This document shows positions 33,490-44,099 of a stretch of 64,000 nt of DNA, one piece after another; within the stretch, counting starts at the first letter, position 1, and each line of letters opens with the position of its first letter. This DNA comes from Liriodendron chinense (taxonomy: Eukaryota > Streptophyta > Magnoliopsida > Magnoliales > Magnoliaceae), in contig ML058453.1 of NCBI GenBank assembly GCA_003013855.2, positions 2,464,361 through 2,528,360 of the forward strand. Direction: 5' to 3'. The translations under genes and the position numbers were made by a program. Below the pieces are notes generated by a model. That model did no database searches. It had not been told where the DNA came from and saw nothing but the letters and a program-made list of their open reading frames with translations.

Positions 33490-34735
33490 AAAATAAAAAC
33501 CCCAAGACAAATACATCATAAGGACGACAATTGCTAAAATCAAGAAGATGCCGGTTTTACGGAAGAGAGGGTATTCGAGTATGGACGAATGTCACGCCAC
33601 GAATACCCATAAAAATGAAGACCACCGTAAATCCGAGTTGCCAAATCACAGTACTTCCCAAAGGTCCCATCTGTAATCCGATACCAGATGATCTTTCCAG
33701 GTATGTACATTCACAACACTAATTCTCCTCTTTCTCGAACAAGAAAATGCAATGCAGCAAACGAAATAATACGAGGGCCTGTCAAGGATATGCCTTCAAC
33801 AATGAATCGAAACTAACACGGTGCCTAACGGACCAGTGCAAGTAGTCAGGTTCCATCTCCAAGATATGGAATTCAGTGTCCATTTCAGTATAGGTCTCTA
33901 TCAAGTATAAATGTCCATTTGACTCTCCAAACTATTTACATATCCGAGGAATCTCTATTGGTGTTGGTTTTGGGGGCAGTTTGGTTATCTGAAAGGATTC
34001 CTTCTCGACATGGAAAGAGAGAGTTGATTGATAGTAACTTGTTATCATTGTCCAATGCAGTGTGCCATTCCAAAACACTCCGTTCCCATACATCATATAG
34101 ATCCTAGGACTAAGTTCTGAGAGTCTCCACAAACCCGTCTCGGAAGAATAGATATTTACGCAGCAATCAGCGCTTCCTGCACCTGATATAGATACTATTT
34201 TGTAGTGGGCGGCCTTGGATGGGTTGAATGCGATGCTAATGCTGTCGATGAACACGTCTGGAGGTTGTGGAAGAAGCACATATTCCATAGTGGTCGGGTT
34301 GCAAACACAGTATGTGATGTCTCTGGCATGTCTTCTACCTTCAGGTCGATGTTCACATAGAAGAAGACCGTTGCAGGAATGAGATACGGAGAAGTTTCTT
34401 CCTAAAGAAAGAGAGAGATGGGTCGGGGACTCCGGAATTAGGTTTGTCGATGGGAGCAAATTCGGGAGGGTAGTAATGCCATAAGGAAGGATTCCCAAAG
34501 AAGAAGGCGGAGATGGAGGAATCGGGAGGGGGTTGGTGGGAGGAGTGTTTGAGACGGAAGGAGGGATGTGAGATGAGAGAAAACCAGTGCTTAGTAACGC
34601 ACTTGAATCTGAAGAGAGATTTTACAGGCAATCTATAGAAGATCTCTAACATAACATCTTCGATTTGAGAAACCATCTCCATTGGTGTAATGCTAGGGCA
34701 TGTATTTCTTCTTTTCCTCGTAGAAGTAAAACGAG
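33490..34735 (-). pseudogene. Broken paralogue of the F-box gene
   Basis: Aligns along its length with the intact gene at 2112-3413. The start MEMVSQIED lies at 34682, and the F-box (LEIFYRLPVKSLFRFKCV) is preserved. One extra base near 34,405 shifts the frame after SGVPDPSLS. The shifted frame 34498-33932 continues (LLCEHRPEG, YCVCNPTT, WNGTLHW) until TAG replaces a tyrosine codon just after PRICK (about 33,930). A deletion of about 60 bp follows near 33,780, and further changes alter the C-terminus. Only one copy of the N-terminal 17-residue unit is present, so that duplication belongs to the other copy. It would give at most a truncated F-box fragment of about 109 residues. Confidence 0.85.
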
Positions 34736-34786
34736 AGAACGAAAACCACCTTGCAATGCATACAAATTTCCTTCCGCACCGAGCGG

Positions 34787-34951
34787 ATTAGCTAACTGAC
34801 GGGTTTCAGTATCGAGATTGGCCACGGAAGTGGCGTCACCAAGTTCTGTGTGTCCCACCATAATGCATGTGTTGTGTCCCACCGTTCATCCATTTGGAGA
34901 CATCATTTTAGGTCATGATCCAAAGAATGATGCATATCTAAAGCTCAAGTG
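34787..34951. mobile_element. Foldback element split by the gypsy insertion (left part)
   Basis: Begins 'gagcggattagct', continues into core words ('ggcgtcaccaag', 'cccaccataatgcatgtg', 'tccatttggagacatcatttt') and is cut at 'gtggaccc', where the gypsy element sits. The core resumes after 44,670 with 'caccacagaagtggac'. Confidence 0.7.
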
Positions 34952-34956
34952 GACCC
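34952..34956. other. 5-bp target duplication (GACCC), left copy
   Basis: GACCC directly precedes the 5' LTR, and the same five bases follow the 3' LTR at 44666-44670. This marks a single complete insertion. Confidence 0.9.
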
Positions 34957-35520
34957 TGTTATTGGATAATTTCTCATAACCCGATCCGAGCAGAAAAGAC
35001 CTCGGAATAATATTTGAAGGCCTGAGCTGATGACTTCGTCTTTCCCGAGGACAGATCGGACCGTACCCAACATAGAAGCCGACCTCATCCCCTCCTCCAA
35101 CGGCCTAAAAATAAGGGCGCATCCCTTCGAGATCGGAACGGCCCGAAAGATCGGAACGACCCAAGATTTCCACCCGGATTCCCGGGCAAGATATCTGCGT
35201 GATTTCAGCCCATAAACTCTCTATCCAAGTCTATAAATAAGAGGATATACGATGATTACAGGGACACAAAAAAAAATAATCTCTCTCAAAAGTAGTGTTT
35301 ACCATTCTCAAAGGTCATTCACTGACTTAGGCATCGGAGGGTTCACGGCTGGATCCCAGCCACCCCCCTTTACCATTGTCCGTAGTGTTTCACAGGATAA
35401 ACACCGAACCTCTGATCCAAGCTCATTCATCAGTTCTTACGAAGAAGATCAGCGACGACGATCGTTCCTCCGTACATAAATCACATCACATCGTCTGTTG
35501 ACAAGTTTTCAGCATCAACA
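34957..35520 (+). repeat. 5' LTR (564 bp)
   Basis: Starts TGTTAT and ends CAACA. A TATA-like 'ctataaataagagg' lies at 35231-35244, followed by a leader rich in ACC and TC. The next base begins the primer-binding region. Confidence 0.92.
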
Positions 35521-35545
35521 GATTGGCGCCGTCTGTGGGAATCGA
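35521..35545 (+). promoter_or_regulatory. Primer-binding/leader region
   Basis: 'gattggcgccgtctgtggga' abuts the LTR. This text is the common start of the internal region in plant gypsy elements. The priming tRNA was not assigned. Confidence 0.7.
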
Positions 35546-35593
35546 CGACAAAAGTCTTTTCTTACAGAATCCTTCGTTCAAAACTAAGAGCCA

Positions 35594-36637
35594 ATGGCCG
35601 GTGGGAGAGACAATAGGAAGGGGAAAGCTCCTGCGAACGATGAGCCTTCCTACGAGCTACATTCTGAAAATGAAGCACTTGTTCGTAATACTCCAATACT
35701 TCACCTCGGCAGTTCGTCACGCCGCCTAAATCTTCTCAGTGGACGGCAGAGGTCCCAAAATCGTGGGGCTAGACTGTCCACATTAGAGGAACAAGTGGGA
35801 GGCGTTGCAGAACAATTTGGTGGAGTGGATAGACGCTTCGAGCGCGTGGACGAGAAATTGGACGAAATTACAGCCTTGCTGAGTAATCTAGTCCGACCCT
35901 CACCCATCCTCGAAACCAACCCTGAACCTCAGCCACCTCAACAAAGTTCTCACCCACCATGCTCACTCTCAAATCATCCGCGACCCGACGAGGACGAAGT
36001 TGCGAGCCGAGCCTCAGGCTCGAGACCTCGACCGACCACGGAACTTCCTTCTAACGACCTGAGGCACGGAATAGAAGAAAGACGATCCGCCCGAGCTAGT
36101 CAAGGTCAAGGTCGAATGGACGACAATATTACTCCTCTCGAGGCCGAGCTTAAAGAGCTTCGGGAAAGGATCGGTGATATACAACGAGCGCAACATGCCC
36201 GAGCGCCAACTGCAGCGGATGTCTTAGTAGACTCATCTGAGTCTCCGTTCACCGACGAAATCCGCAGCGAACCTCTCCCGAAAAGCTTCAAAATACCTCA
36301 ACTCAAGCAATATTCCGGGATAGGAGACCCGGCCGAGCATCTCGAGAATTTCAAGGTCCGAATGGAACTCTATGGGGTTAATGGCCACATTATGTGTAAG
36401 GCCTTCCCGTTGTCCTTAACTAGTTCGGCCTGGACTTGGTTCCGCAATTTAAAGCCAAAGTCCATCTCCTCTTTCACCGAACTGAGCAGGGCATTTGCAA
36501 CTCAGTTCATCGGAAGTACTGACCCGAGGAAGCATTCGACACACCTCGCCGCGGTCAAACAAAAAGATAACGAATCGCTGAAAGATTACCTCTCGCGATT
36601 CAACGCTGAAGCGGTTCAAGTAGAGAATCTATCCTAG
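35594..36637 (+). pseudogene. gypsy gag (truncated by a stop)
   Basis: A 347-residue frame from ATG 35594. The N-terminal part has a short coiled-coil-like segment (GVDRRFERVDEKLDEITALL) and a proline-rich region. The retrotransposon gag domain occupies about residues 225-345 (YSGIGDPAEHLENF, AFPLSLTSSAWTWF, QKDNESLKDYLSRF). TAG at 36635-36637 stands where relatives read glutamine (DLSQDVL). A TAA at 36704-36706 follows, and the same frame then reopens. Confidence 0.85.
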
Positions 36638-38127
36638 GACGTACTGTTACATACAATGATCGGGGGATTACGTGATGAAAAGTTCCTCTGGTCGGTAGGG
36701 GAATAACCCCCTCAATCAGTGGCTGAATTCCTCGATCGAGCTGCGAAACATATAAACGCAGAAGAGCTGGTGAACGCCCAGGGGTCGTCTCATAAGAGAA
36801 AAGACCGCAAAGAGGAAAGCAGCAGTAAAAGGCACCGTTCCGATCGCCAATCACCGAACTCAAACACTGCTCCACGCGGAGCCAAAACTTCAGCTCCGAA
36901 ATTCGAGAAGTACACCCCACTCAAGACGACGAATGAGCAAATATTCCTAGCCGAAAAGAACAAACAGGCATTCGGACGACCAGCAAAGATAAAAACCGAC
37001 TCCGACAGGAGGTCAAAATCCAAGTACTGTTTATACCATAAAGATCATGGTCATAACACAGTGGATTGTTTCGACCTGAAGCGACAGATAGAAACCCTCA
37101 TTCGGCAGGGATTTTTGAAGGAATATATCGCCCAACGTCCCGAGGATGACAGAACTTCAGGTCGGGAAGAAAGAGGGGAGCCGGTCGACAACAATCCTAT
37201 GGAAGAGATCCATGTGATCTTCGGCGGACCTACCACTGGAGATTCTGGCAACGCCCGCAAATCCTACATTCGTCAAGCACGGACGTCCGAGCCAACTTTA
37301 CAGGTAAATCTAACCAGCAGGCCCACAAAAATTTCGAAGGTCGCCCAATGTACGATATCCTTCTCCGAAGAAGATGCTGGAGGAATAATGCATCCGCACG
37401 ACGACTCTCTAGTAATGTCAATGGTGGTCGCAAACAAAAAACTCCACAGGATGATGGTGGATACAGGAAGCTCGGTCGACATAATATACGCCTCGGCATT
37501 TGACAGAATGAAGATCGATCGATCTAGATTGAGACCGGTCAAAACAGCCCTGACCGGGTTCACAGGGGATTGTATCATGCCTGAAGGGGAGATAACCCTA
37601 CCGGTCACCGCAGGGGACGAGCCGAACCAGAAAATGATCATGGTCGACTTCCTGGTCGTTAATACTCCGTCGGCATACAACGCGATCATCGACCGGCCCA
37701 TTATACGAGCTCTTAAAGCCGGCATCTCCATCTATCACCTGGCCATGAAATTCGAAACCGAAGACGGAATCGGTGTGGTTCGAGGTGACCAACAAGAGGC
37801 TCGTCGATGTTACGAGCTGACCTTACGTGGAAAAAGCATGATATCCGCCATCTCACATACAACTCCCCTGGATCCCAGGGAAGAAACGACAGAGCGCGGG
37901 TCACCGGCTGAGGAGTTGATAGAGATCCCTTTATCGGACGATGACCCGAGCTTGGTCGTCAAGATGATCTCAACTAAACGACGACATCCAGGCGAAGATG
38001 ATCGCCTTTCTGAAAGAAAACGCAGACGCCTTCGCATGGTCCCATCGGGACATGCCCGGAATTAATCCCGAGGTAATGGTCCACCGACTCAACGTGGACC
38101 CGTCCTTCAAGCCGGTTCGTAAAAAAT
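36638..38127 (+). pseudogene. gag C-terminus, zinc knuckle and aspartic protease (broken)
   Basis: In frame with gag. From 36719 the frame is open for 448 residues. It includes the zinc-knuckle variant CLYHKDHGHNTVDC (about residue 102) and the protease active site VDTGSSVDIIYAS (about residue 247). A frameshift occurs near 37,985. The +1 frame from ATG 37998 continues the conserved linker (ENADAFAWSHRDMPGI), so what looks like the ORF end at 38065 is out of frame. TGA at 38127-38129 then interrupts the polyprotein (KK*RAFN). Confidence 0.85.
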
Positions 38128-38129
38128 GA

Positions 38130-39989
38130 CGAGCCTTCAACACAGAGAGATATGCCGCAATTGAGGAAGAAGTAAAAAAATTGCGCCAAGCAGGTTTTAT
38201 CCAGGAAGTCCGCTATCCCGACTGGCTCGCCAATGTCGTTCTCGTCAAAAAAGCCAAAGGGAAGTGGAGGGTCTGCATCGACTACACCGACCTCAACAAA
38301 GCCTGCCCGGAGGACAGCTTCCCGTTACCCAGAATAGATCAGCTCGTAGATGCAACCTCGGGCCACGAGCTTCTCAGTTTCATGGATGCTTACTCAGGGT
38401 ACAATCAGATTCAGATGCATGTTCTCGATAGACAAAAAACAGCGTTCGTCACTGACCGAGGGCTGTATTGTTACAAGGTGATGCCTTTCGGGTTGAAGAA
38501 CGCCGGAGCGACGTACCAGCGTTTGGTCAACAAAATGTTTGCAGAGCACATCGACAAAACCATGAAAGTTTACGTGGACGATATGCTCGTAAAAAGTCTG
38601 AAGTCAGAGGATCATGTCGACGACCTCCGCGTTATGTTAAGAATCTTGAAAAAATATGGGATGAAACTCAAACCCGGCAAATGCGCCTTCGGAGTAAGAT
38701 CGGAAAAGTTCCTCGGGTTCATCGTAAATCAGAGAGGAATTGAAGCCAACCCAGAAAAGATCCGTGCGTTGGTTGAGATGAGTTCGCCAACCACCGTGAA
38801 AGAAATACAAAGTCTCACGGGGCAAGTCGCCGCACTCAACAGGTTTGTTTCCAGGGCTACCGACAGATGCCTCCCATTCTTCAAACAACTTCGCAAGTTC
38901 AATGAGATGACCTGGACGCCAGAATGCGAACAAGCCTTCCAAGACCTCAAGGCATACCTCGGTTCACCACCATTGCTGTCCAAGCCCCTGCAAGGAGAAG
39001 AGCTATTACTGTATCTGGCCGTATCTTCGGCGGCAGTAAGCTCGGCCTTAATCCGCAAAGACCGAGGTATACAAAGACCAACATACTACATCAGCAAAGC
39101 TCTTCTGGATGCGAAAACCCATTATCCTAGCCTAGAGAAATTGGCTCTGGCTTTGATTACAACGGCGAGGAAACTACGGCCATATTTCCAAGCGCATCCA
39201 ATAGTGATACTGACGAACCAGCCACTGAGGCAAATACTACAGAAGCCAGAAACTTCAGGTCGCCTAGCACGGTGGGCCATCGAGCTCGGAGAATTCGACA
39301 TCCAATACCGGCCCCGCACGGCCATCAAGGGGCAAGTTGTGGTCGATTTCATCGCCGAGTTCACCGACCCACCCGATCTTGAAACCGACACGTCTCTCGC
39401 AGAAAACACGACGGATTCGAACCCAACAGAAGATTCGAACTGGTCTTTGCACGTCGACGGTTCGTCAAACTCACAAGGATGCGGAGCAAGAATAATCTTA
39501 ACCTCCCCAGATGGCATAAAAGTCCAGTATGCCCTGATGTTCGGTTTCAAAGCTTCAAACAACGAAGCCGAATACGAAGCTCTTCTCGCTGGATTACGGC
39601 TAGCCTCAGCAGTCGGAATCCGAAGTATCATGGCATACAGCGACTCGCAATTGGTCGTAGGTCAAGCAACATCGGAATACCAAGCGAAGGGAAAAAAGAT
39701 GTCCGCGTATTTGCAAAAATATTACGAGTTGTCTGCTCAGTTCGATCGTTGCAAAGTTGTCCGAGTACCGAGGATTCATAACACCCATGCTGACTCCCTC
39801 GCCAAACTGGCGTCGGCAGGAGATGACGAGCTGAGAAGGATCGTTCCCATTGAGTTCCTCCCCCAAAGAAGTATCGCGGACGACGTTAAAAATGAGGTAT
39901 GCCCTGTTTCAACCGAGCCTGACTGGAGAGACCCCATTGTCCGTTTCCTGCGGGAGAACATACTGCCCGAAGAAAGAACAGAAGCATGA
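38130..39989 (+). pseudogene. gypsy reverse transcriptase and RNase H
   Basis: The frame is open from 38130 and is 602 residues long when counted from the ATG at 38181. RT landmarks: WRVCIDYTDLNKACPEDSFPLP, FMDAYSGYNQI, MPFGLKNAGATYQRLV, and the catalytic YVDD at residues 131-134. RNase H: the VDGSSNSQGCG start, NNEAEYEALLAGL and YSDSQLVV, with the expected acidic residues. The frame ends at TGA 39987-39989 (EA*RIQYR), where a CGA arginine codon is expected. The domain itself looks undamaged. Confidence 0.9.
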
Positions 39990-41159
39990 CGGATTCAATA
40001 TAGGTTAGCTCGGTACGTGCTAATCGATAGTATATTGTACAAGAAGGGTTTCTCGCTGTCATACCTCCGCTGCCTCGGACCAAATGAAGCCGACTATGTC
40101 TTGAAAGAGATCCATTCCGGTGTGTGCGGAAATCACTCTGGAAATAGGGCGTTAGCACAGAAAGTAATTCGCCAAGGTTACTACTGGCCGACGATCCAAA
40201 ATGATGCCCGTGAAATCGTCAAACGATGTGATAAATGTCAGAAGTTCGCACCAGTGCCTCACTCACCTCCCGAACAACTCACTCCTATGTCCGGACCGTG
40301 GCCCTTTGCGTAATGGGGGATCGATATCATTGGTCCTCTCCCTACGGGCAAGGGACAGGTTAAGTATGCAATCGTGGTCGTCGATTATTTTACGAAATGG
40401 GTCGAGGCAGAACCACTTGCGAAAATCACCGAGAAGAAAACGACAGACTTCATCTGGAAGTCAATCGTATGTCGGTTCGGTGTCCCAAACACCATCGTCA
40501 CCGACAATGGGCCTCAGTTCGACAATGCAAAATACAGAGAATTTTGCAGGAATTTGGGCATAAAAAATGTATATTCATCTCATCATCATCCCCAAGCCAA
40601 TGGTCAAGTCGAAGCCATCAACTAGATTATTAAGAACCATCTAAAGACTAAACTCGACGAATTCAAAGGAGCTTGGGCTGAACAGCTTCCCGAAGTACTG
40701 TGGGCATACCGAACCACGACTCGATCTACAACTGGAGAAACTCCATTCTTCTTAACGTTCGGAGCTGAAGCCGTGGTCCCAGTTGAGATAGGGCTATCGA
40801 CTAACCGAACTAGTAACTACCGATCTGACCAGAACCAGGACTAGCTTCGCACCAACCTCGACGTGCTCGAAGAAGCTAGAGAAACTTTCCAAGTTCGGAT
40901 CGTAGCCTACCAACAGCGTGTTGCTAGGTTCTACAATTCCCGGGTGAAAGAAAGACGGTTCAGAGTGGGAGATCTCGTCCTACGGAGGAATGTAAGGGAG
41001 AAGAAGGATAAGATTGCAAGCACTTTTAATCCGAACTGGGTTGGACCATATAAAGTCATACGGACAGTTCGGACCGGGACTTATTGGCTCGAAGACATGC
41101 AAGGCTGTGCCCTACCCCATCCATGGAATGCGGAGCATTTAAAAATCTACTATCAATGA
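39990..41159 (+). pseudogene. gypsy integrase (three in-frame stops)
   Basis: Same frame as RT. Zinc-binding HHCC domain (HSGVCGNHSGNRAL, CDKCQKFAP), DDE core (DIIGPLP; VTDNGPQFDNAKY; the glutamate in HPQANGQVEAIN), then a GPY/F-like end (NWVGPYKVIRTVRTGTYWLED). Stops TAA 40311-40313, TAG 40623-40625 and TAG 40842-40844 interrupt it. All three can arise from CAA/CAG by C to T change. It ends at TGA 41157-41159. No chromodomain follows, as expected of a Tat element. Confidence 0.9.
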
Positions 41160-41488
41160 AAGCTAAGTGTTCGTTTTTTAAGCATTCATTTCTCAAAATT
41201 TAAAGTACGAACAGAGGCTAATCTCGCCCACAGTCGTATACGAGCTCCAAGCTCCCATTATTTTCGTAAGTCCTAAATACTTCGGTTACGATCTAACTTG
41301 CTCGGCCACGAAGTAAATGGATAAATTTGACGGAAATATATAAAAAAAAAATCTGACAAAGTGCAAATACAGATCAGAAAAAGAAAAAAGTAATTCATTT
41401 CCAAGACCATAAAAAGGTCAGGATTACAGGATGCATGTGTTACACTATGCCCCAATAAACGGGCTACAAAAAAAAACACAAAAACATC

Positions 41489-41947
41489 CTAAGAGGCGGG
41501 ATCAGCAGTCGGCTCAGCAGGGGCTACAGGGTCCTCTTCTTCCTCCACCTCGGAGTCCAGGAAGGAGAGGTCTAAGTCCGGATGATGTTCCCGAACTGTC
41601 ATCCGGCACTTCTCATAGCCGAAGTCGAACGCTTCGTCGGCCTCGGCGACCTTCACTTCCAGATCGGCCTTGGTCTTCGCCAGCTCCGACCGCGCAGACC
41701 GTTCGGCAACCTTCAGCTCCTCCACTTGAATAATGAGCTCAGCCTCCGCTCTCTCCCTCTTGGAAAGTTCGGCCTGGAGAAGCACGATCTCTCGTTCCCG
41801 AGCATCCAGGGCCTTTGCCGCCTCCTCGCCAAATTTCTTGGCCTCGTCCAGGGAAGACTTAGTGGCCGCCAACGTCCCCTCAAGGCCAGAAATCGTTCCC
41901 TTATCTCGGGTGATCTCGTCCCGCAGCAGTTGGCAACCATAAGCCAC
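41489..41947 (-). CDS. Antisense ORF of the gypsy element: coiled-coil C-terminal part
   Basis: 152 residues, minus strand, ending at a stop near 41,489. Residues about 10-115 form a long coiled coil (LAATKSSLDEAKKF, KALDAREREIVLLQAELSKRERAEAE), followed by an acidic tail (EVEEEEDPVAPAEP). It is probably the last exon of the antisense gene that starts at 43,518; the splice sites are not certain. Function is unknown. Antisense genes in this position are known from Tat-clade elements. Confidence 0.6.
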   Translation of the reverse strand: MAYGCQLLRDEITRDKGTISGLEGTLAATKSSLDEAKKFGEEAAKALDAREREIVLLQAELSKRERAEAELIIQVEELKVAERSARSELAKTKADLEVKVAEADEAFDFGYEKCRMTVREHHPDLDLSFLDSEVEEEEDPVAPAEPTADPAS

Positions 41948-41997
41948 CTACACAACAGACAATGGGTAAGTGTATGAAGTACTTAACTTAGCTATTT

Positions 41998-42498
41998 TTA
42001 TAGCAAGATAGTATTAAGCTTTACCTTGGTCCCAAAGACCCCCATTGTGTTAAGCAAAAAGAGAGCCGGAGACTTCCCCATTGCGTCCACCTCGGCCTCC
42101 GGGACCGCCTTGTACGCCCATTTGCATAAGTTATACAAATGAGGCGGCATTTCCGGACCTCGGCGGATGGTGGACGAAGTCCGAGCCGGAGTGGCCTGGG
42201 CCGATTCGCCAGACGGACCGGCCTCACCGCCCTCCACCAAGTCTATGACTTGGGCAGAAGGAGGTGGAAGCTCCGCTGGAGGGTCGGGCCGCACGACCTC
42301 GGCCGCGGGCGCGTCGGAGATCGCCTCGGCAGCTTGGTGTGGAGGAGCATCAGCAGTTGGGAGAGTAGAAGGGCGTGCTCGGGGACGCCTAGTCACCACC
42401 TTCTGCCGTTTCTTCTCCCGGAGTTGCTCCTTCTCCTCAGCTGTCATAGTCGACAACTTCCTCCGAGGATCCGGAGCAGACATACCTGAGGAAGACAA
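41998..42498 (-). CDS. Antisense ORF of the gypsy element: middle part
   Basis: 166 residues, minus strand. A basic start (KEQLREKKRQKVVTRRPRARP) resembles a nuclear localisation signal. A proline/alanine-rich linker follows, and then PPHLYNLCKWAYKAVPEAEVDAM, found in plant 'putative gypsy type transposon' proteins. The genomic ATG at 42,498 may be internal to an exon. The join to the parts before and after is not settled. Confidence 0.55.
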   Translation of the reverse strand: MSSSGMSAPDPRRKLSTMTAEEKEQLREKKRQKVVTRRPRARPSTLPTADAPPHQAAEAISDAPAAEVVRPDPPAELPPPSAQVIDLVEGGEAGPSGESAQATPARTSSTIRRGPEMPPHLYNLCKWAYKAVPEAEVDAMGKSPALFLLNTMGVFGTKVKLNTILL

Positions 42499-42733
42499 AG
42501 CAACATGTTAATAAAGTACAAAGGCAAAGCTGAATTGTTCAGTACTCAAGAATGCTCACCTCGGGGATTGATGCCTAAGTCTGATAAAGTTTCGAAGGAG
42601 AGAAGAAGCTTTACACTGCGGAAGCTTGGGTCTAGCTCCCACACTGCAGCTACAAGCTCTTCCTCCTCCGAGCTAAGGGCTAGGGGGTCACCACGAACTG
42701 ACCAAAAAAAAAAAAGAAAAGAAAAAGGGGAGG

Positions 42734-43518
42734 TCAGTCAAAAAAAAAAAAAGAGAGACTAAGAAAAAGCCATCGGACCCGACCTGGAACTGAGAACCAG
42801 TTGTTAACTCGTCGGTCGGGGAAGTTGCCTTCGGGTCGGGCTCCTTCCCAACCCTTCGAGGCAAAGAACCACTCCTCTTTCCACTCGTGAATCGAGGAGG
42901 GATGGTCATCTATCAGAGGGTGTCCTTTCCTCCCCCGAGGTGACATGTAGAACCACCCCTTAGAGTCGGGGTGGCTCTTCAACTGGTAGAGGTGCATCAG
43001 TTCGGATGCGGTCGGATCCGACCCATGGACCTGGCGCCATAGAGTGACGCAACTAATTAAAGTCCTCCAAGAGTTGGGAGCTAACTGGCCCGGAGCTAAG
43101 TTGACTACGGACAGATATTCCCTCACAGCAGGAAGGAGAGGAAGACGGAAACCGGCCTAAAAAAACTGAGCATACACGGTGACCTGGTCTCCAGGTGGAC
43201 GGGAAGGAAAGTCATCTAATCCGGGGAGCTAAGGTCTATGGCCCCGGGAATACAGTACTCCGACCTGATCCTGATTAGGTCGGACTGAGTGAGTGTTGTC
43301 CAAATCAGGTCGGCCGGGTAATCGGAAGTCCTATCGGATATACGCCCTGAAGTCCCGGCCACTGGAACTTCATCCGAGGTAAAAGAAGAGGGAGTTTCTG
43401 CTAACAGAGCTCCTCCCGAGGGTTCTACAGCTACAAGTTGGGTTTCCATTAAATTGGATTCTCCAACGGGTAAGGAAGAAGATAAAGTTTGCGAAGAACT
43501 CTCCTCTGAACCAGCCAT
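42734..43518 (-). pseudogene. Antisense ORF of the gypsy element: N-terminus and Transposase_28-like domain
   Basis: Reads from ATG 43518 (MAGSEESSSQTLSS, serine-rich, 100 residues to a stop at 43216). After a one-base shift the frame continues with GDQVTVYAQFF, a TAG, then the AGFRLPLLPAVREYLSVVNLAPGQLAPNSWRTL segment and GWFYMSPRG. These match the plant 'putative gypsy type transposon' domain (Pfam Transposase_28, by recollection). The stop and shift suggest this copy is broken here. No role in mobility has been shown for the family that I can cite. Confidence 0.6.
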
Positions 43519-43760
43519 TTTCTAAAAATTCAGAAAGATAGGGGGTGAAGACAGAAGAAGAGACGAACGTACCGGATTACTCTCCGGAAAGAGGATTGGC
43601 CAAGGGAAGATAGAAAAAAGAAAGCTTGGTGGGATCGCAGGGGTCCAAAGAGAATCTCAGAGGGTGGCCCAGAGGGAATCACAGAAGGGACTGTAGAGCG
43701 GAGGAAGAAAAATCGCAACAGGGAAGATGCAAGAAATCCCGGAAAAATGACTAAGCACAG

Positions 43761-43770
43761 TATTTATACT
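43761..43770 (-). promoter_or_regulatory. TATA-like box for the antisense ORF
   Basis: On the minus strand the text reads 'agtataaata', 243 bp before the antisense ATG at 43518 and inside the element, not in the LTR. It is a candidate separate promoter for the antisense gene. Confidence 0.45.
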
Positions 43771-44082
43771 GTAGCAGGAGACAGCACGTAGGACGTGCTG
43801 TGCCACGCGGCTTTCATCTGTGGTCTCAATGAACGAACCGACGCGACTTTTGACATGACTTGCCACATGTCAGCCTCTCAGTGGACAGCGATATTTAGCC
43901 CGTCCGTTCGAAGATACGAGGCCCCCACATGTCCTAACGCCATTCGTCCGCCAAAATGAAAGGCTGCCGTGCCGTACGGTCATCATTGCGCCTTTCGAAA
44001 TTCGAAACAGCGCATTTAAAGTGCATTTGCCGCCAAAAATGAGGTCAGCTACATTTACTCCCTAGATGGAAATATCCACCTC

Positions 44083-44099
44083 GGTAGTGGGGGGACAGA
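44083..44099 (+). other. Polypurine tract
   Basis: 'agtggggggacaga' directly precedes the 3' LTR. It is the expected plus-strand priming site. Confidence 0.8.

Larger units (their letters stand above)
28650..34760 (-). repeat. Right arm of large inverted duplication
   Basis: Reverse copy of 2,040-9,690 (see that entry for landmarks). It lacks the 3.1-kb LINE. It carries instead a LINE 3' end (28,843-29,045), about 1 kb of extra sequence (30,700-31,740), and a broken F-box gene. Its outer end stops at about 34,760, near a foldback element, as the left arm does at about 2,040. Confidence 0.85.

Noticed and set aside
41582..42511. Plus-strand frames overlapping the antisense region of the gypsy element
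   Set aside because: The opposite-strand frames give a coherent coiled-coil/basic protein of a known type. The plus-strand ones do not.
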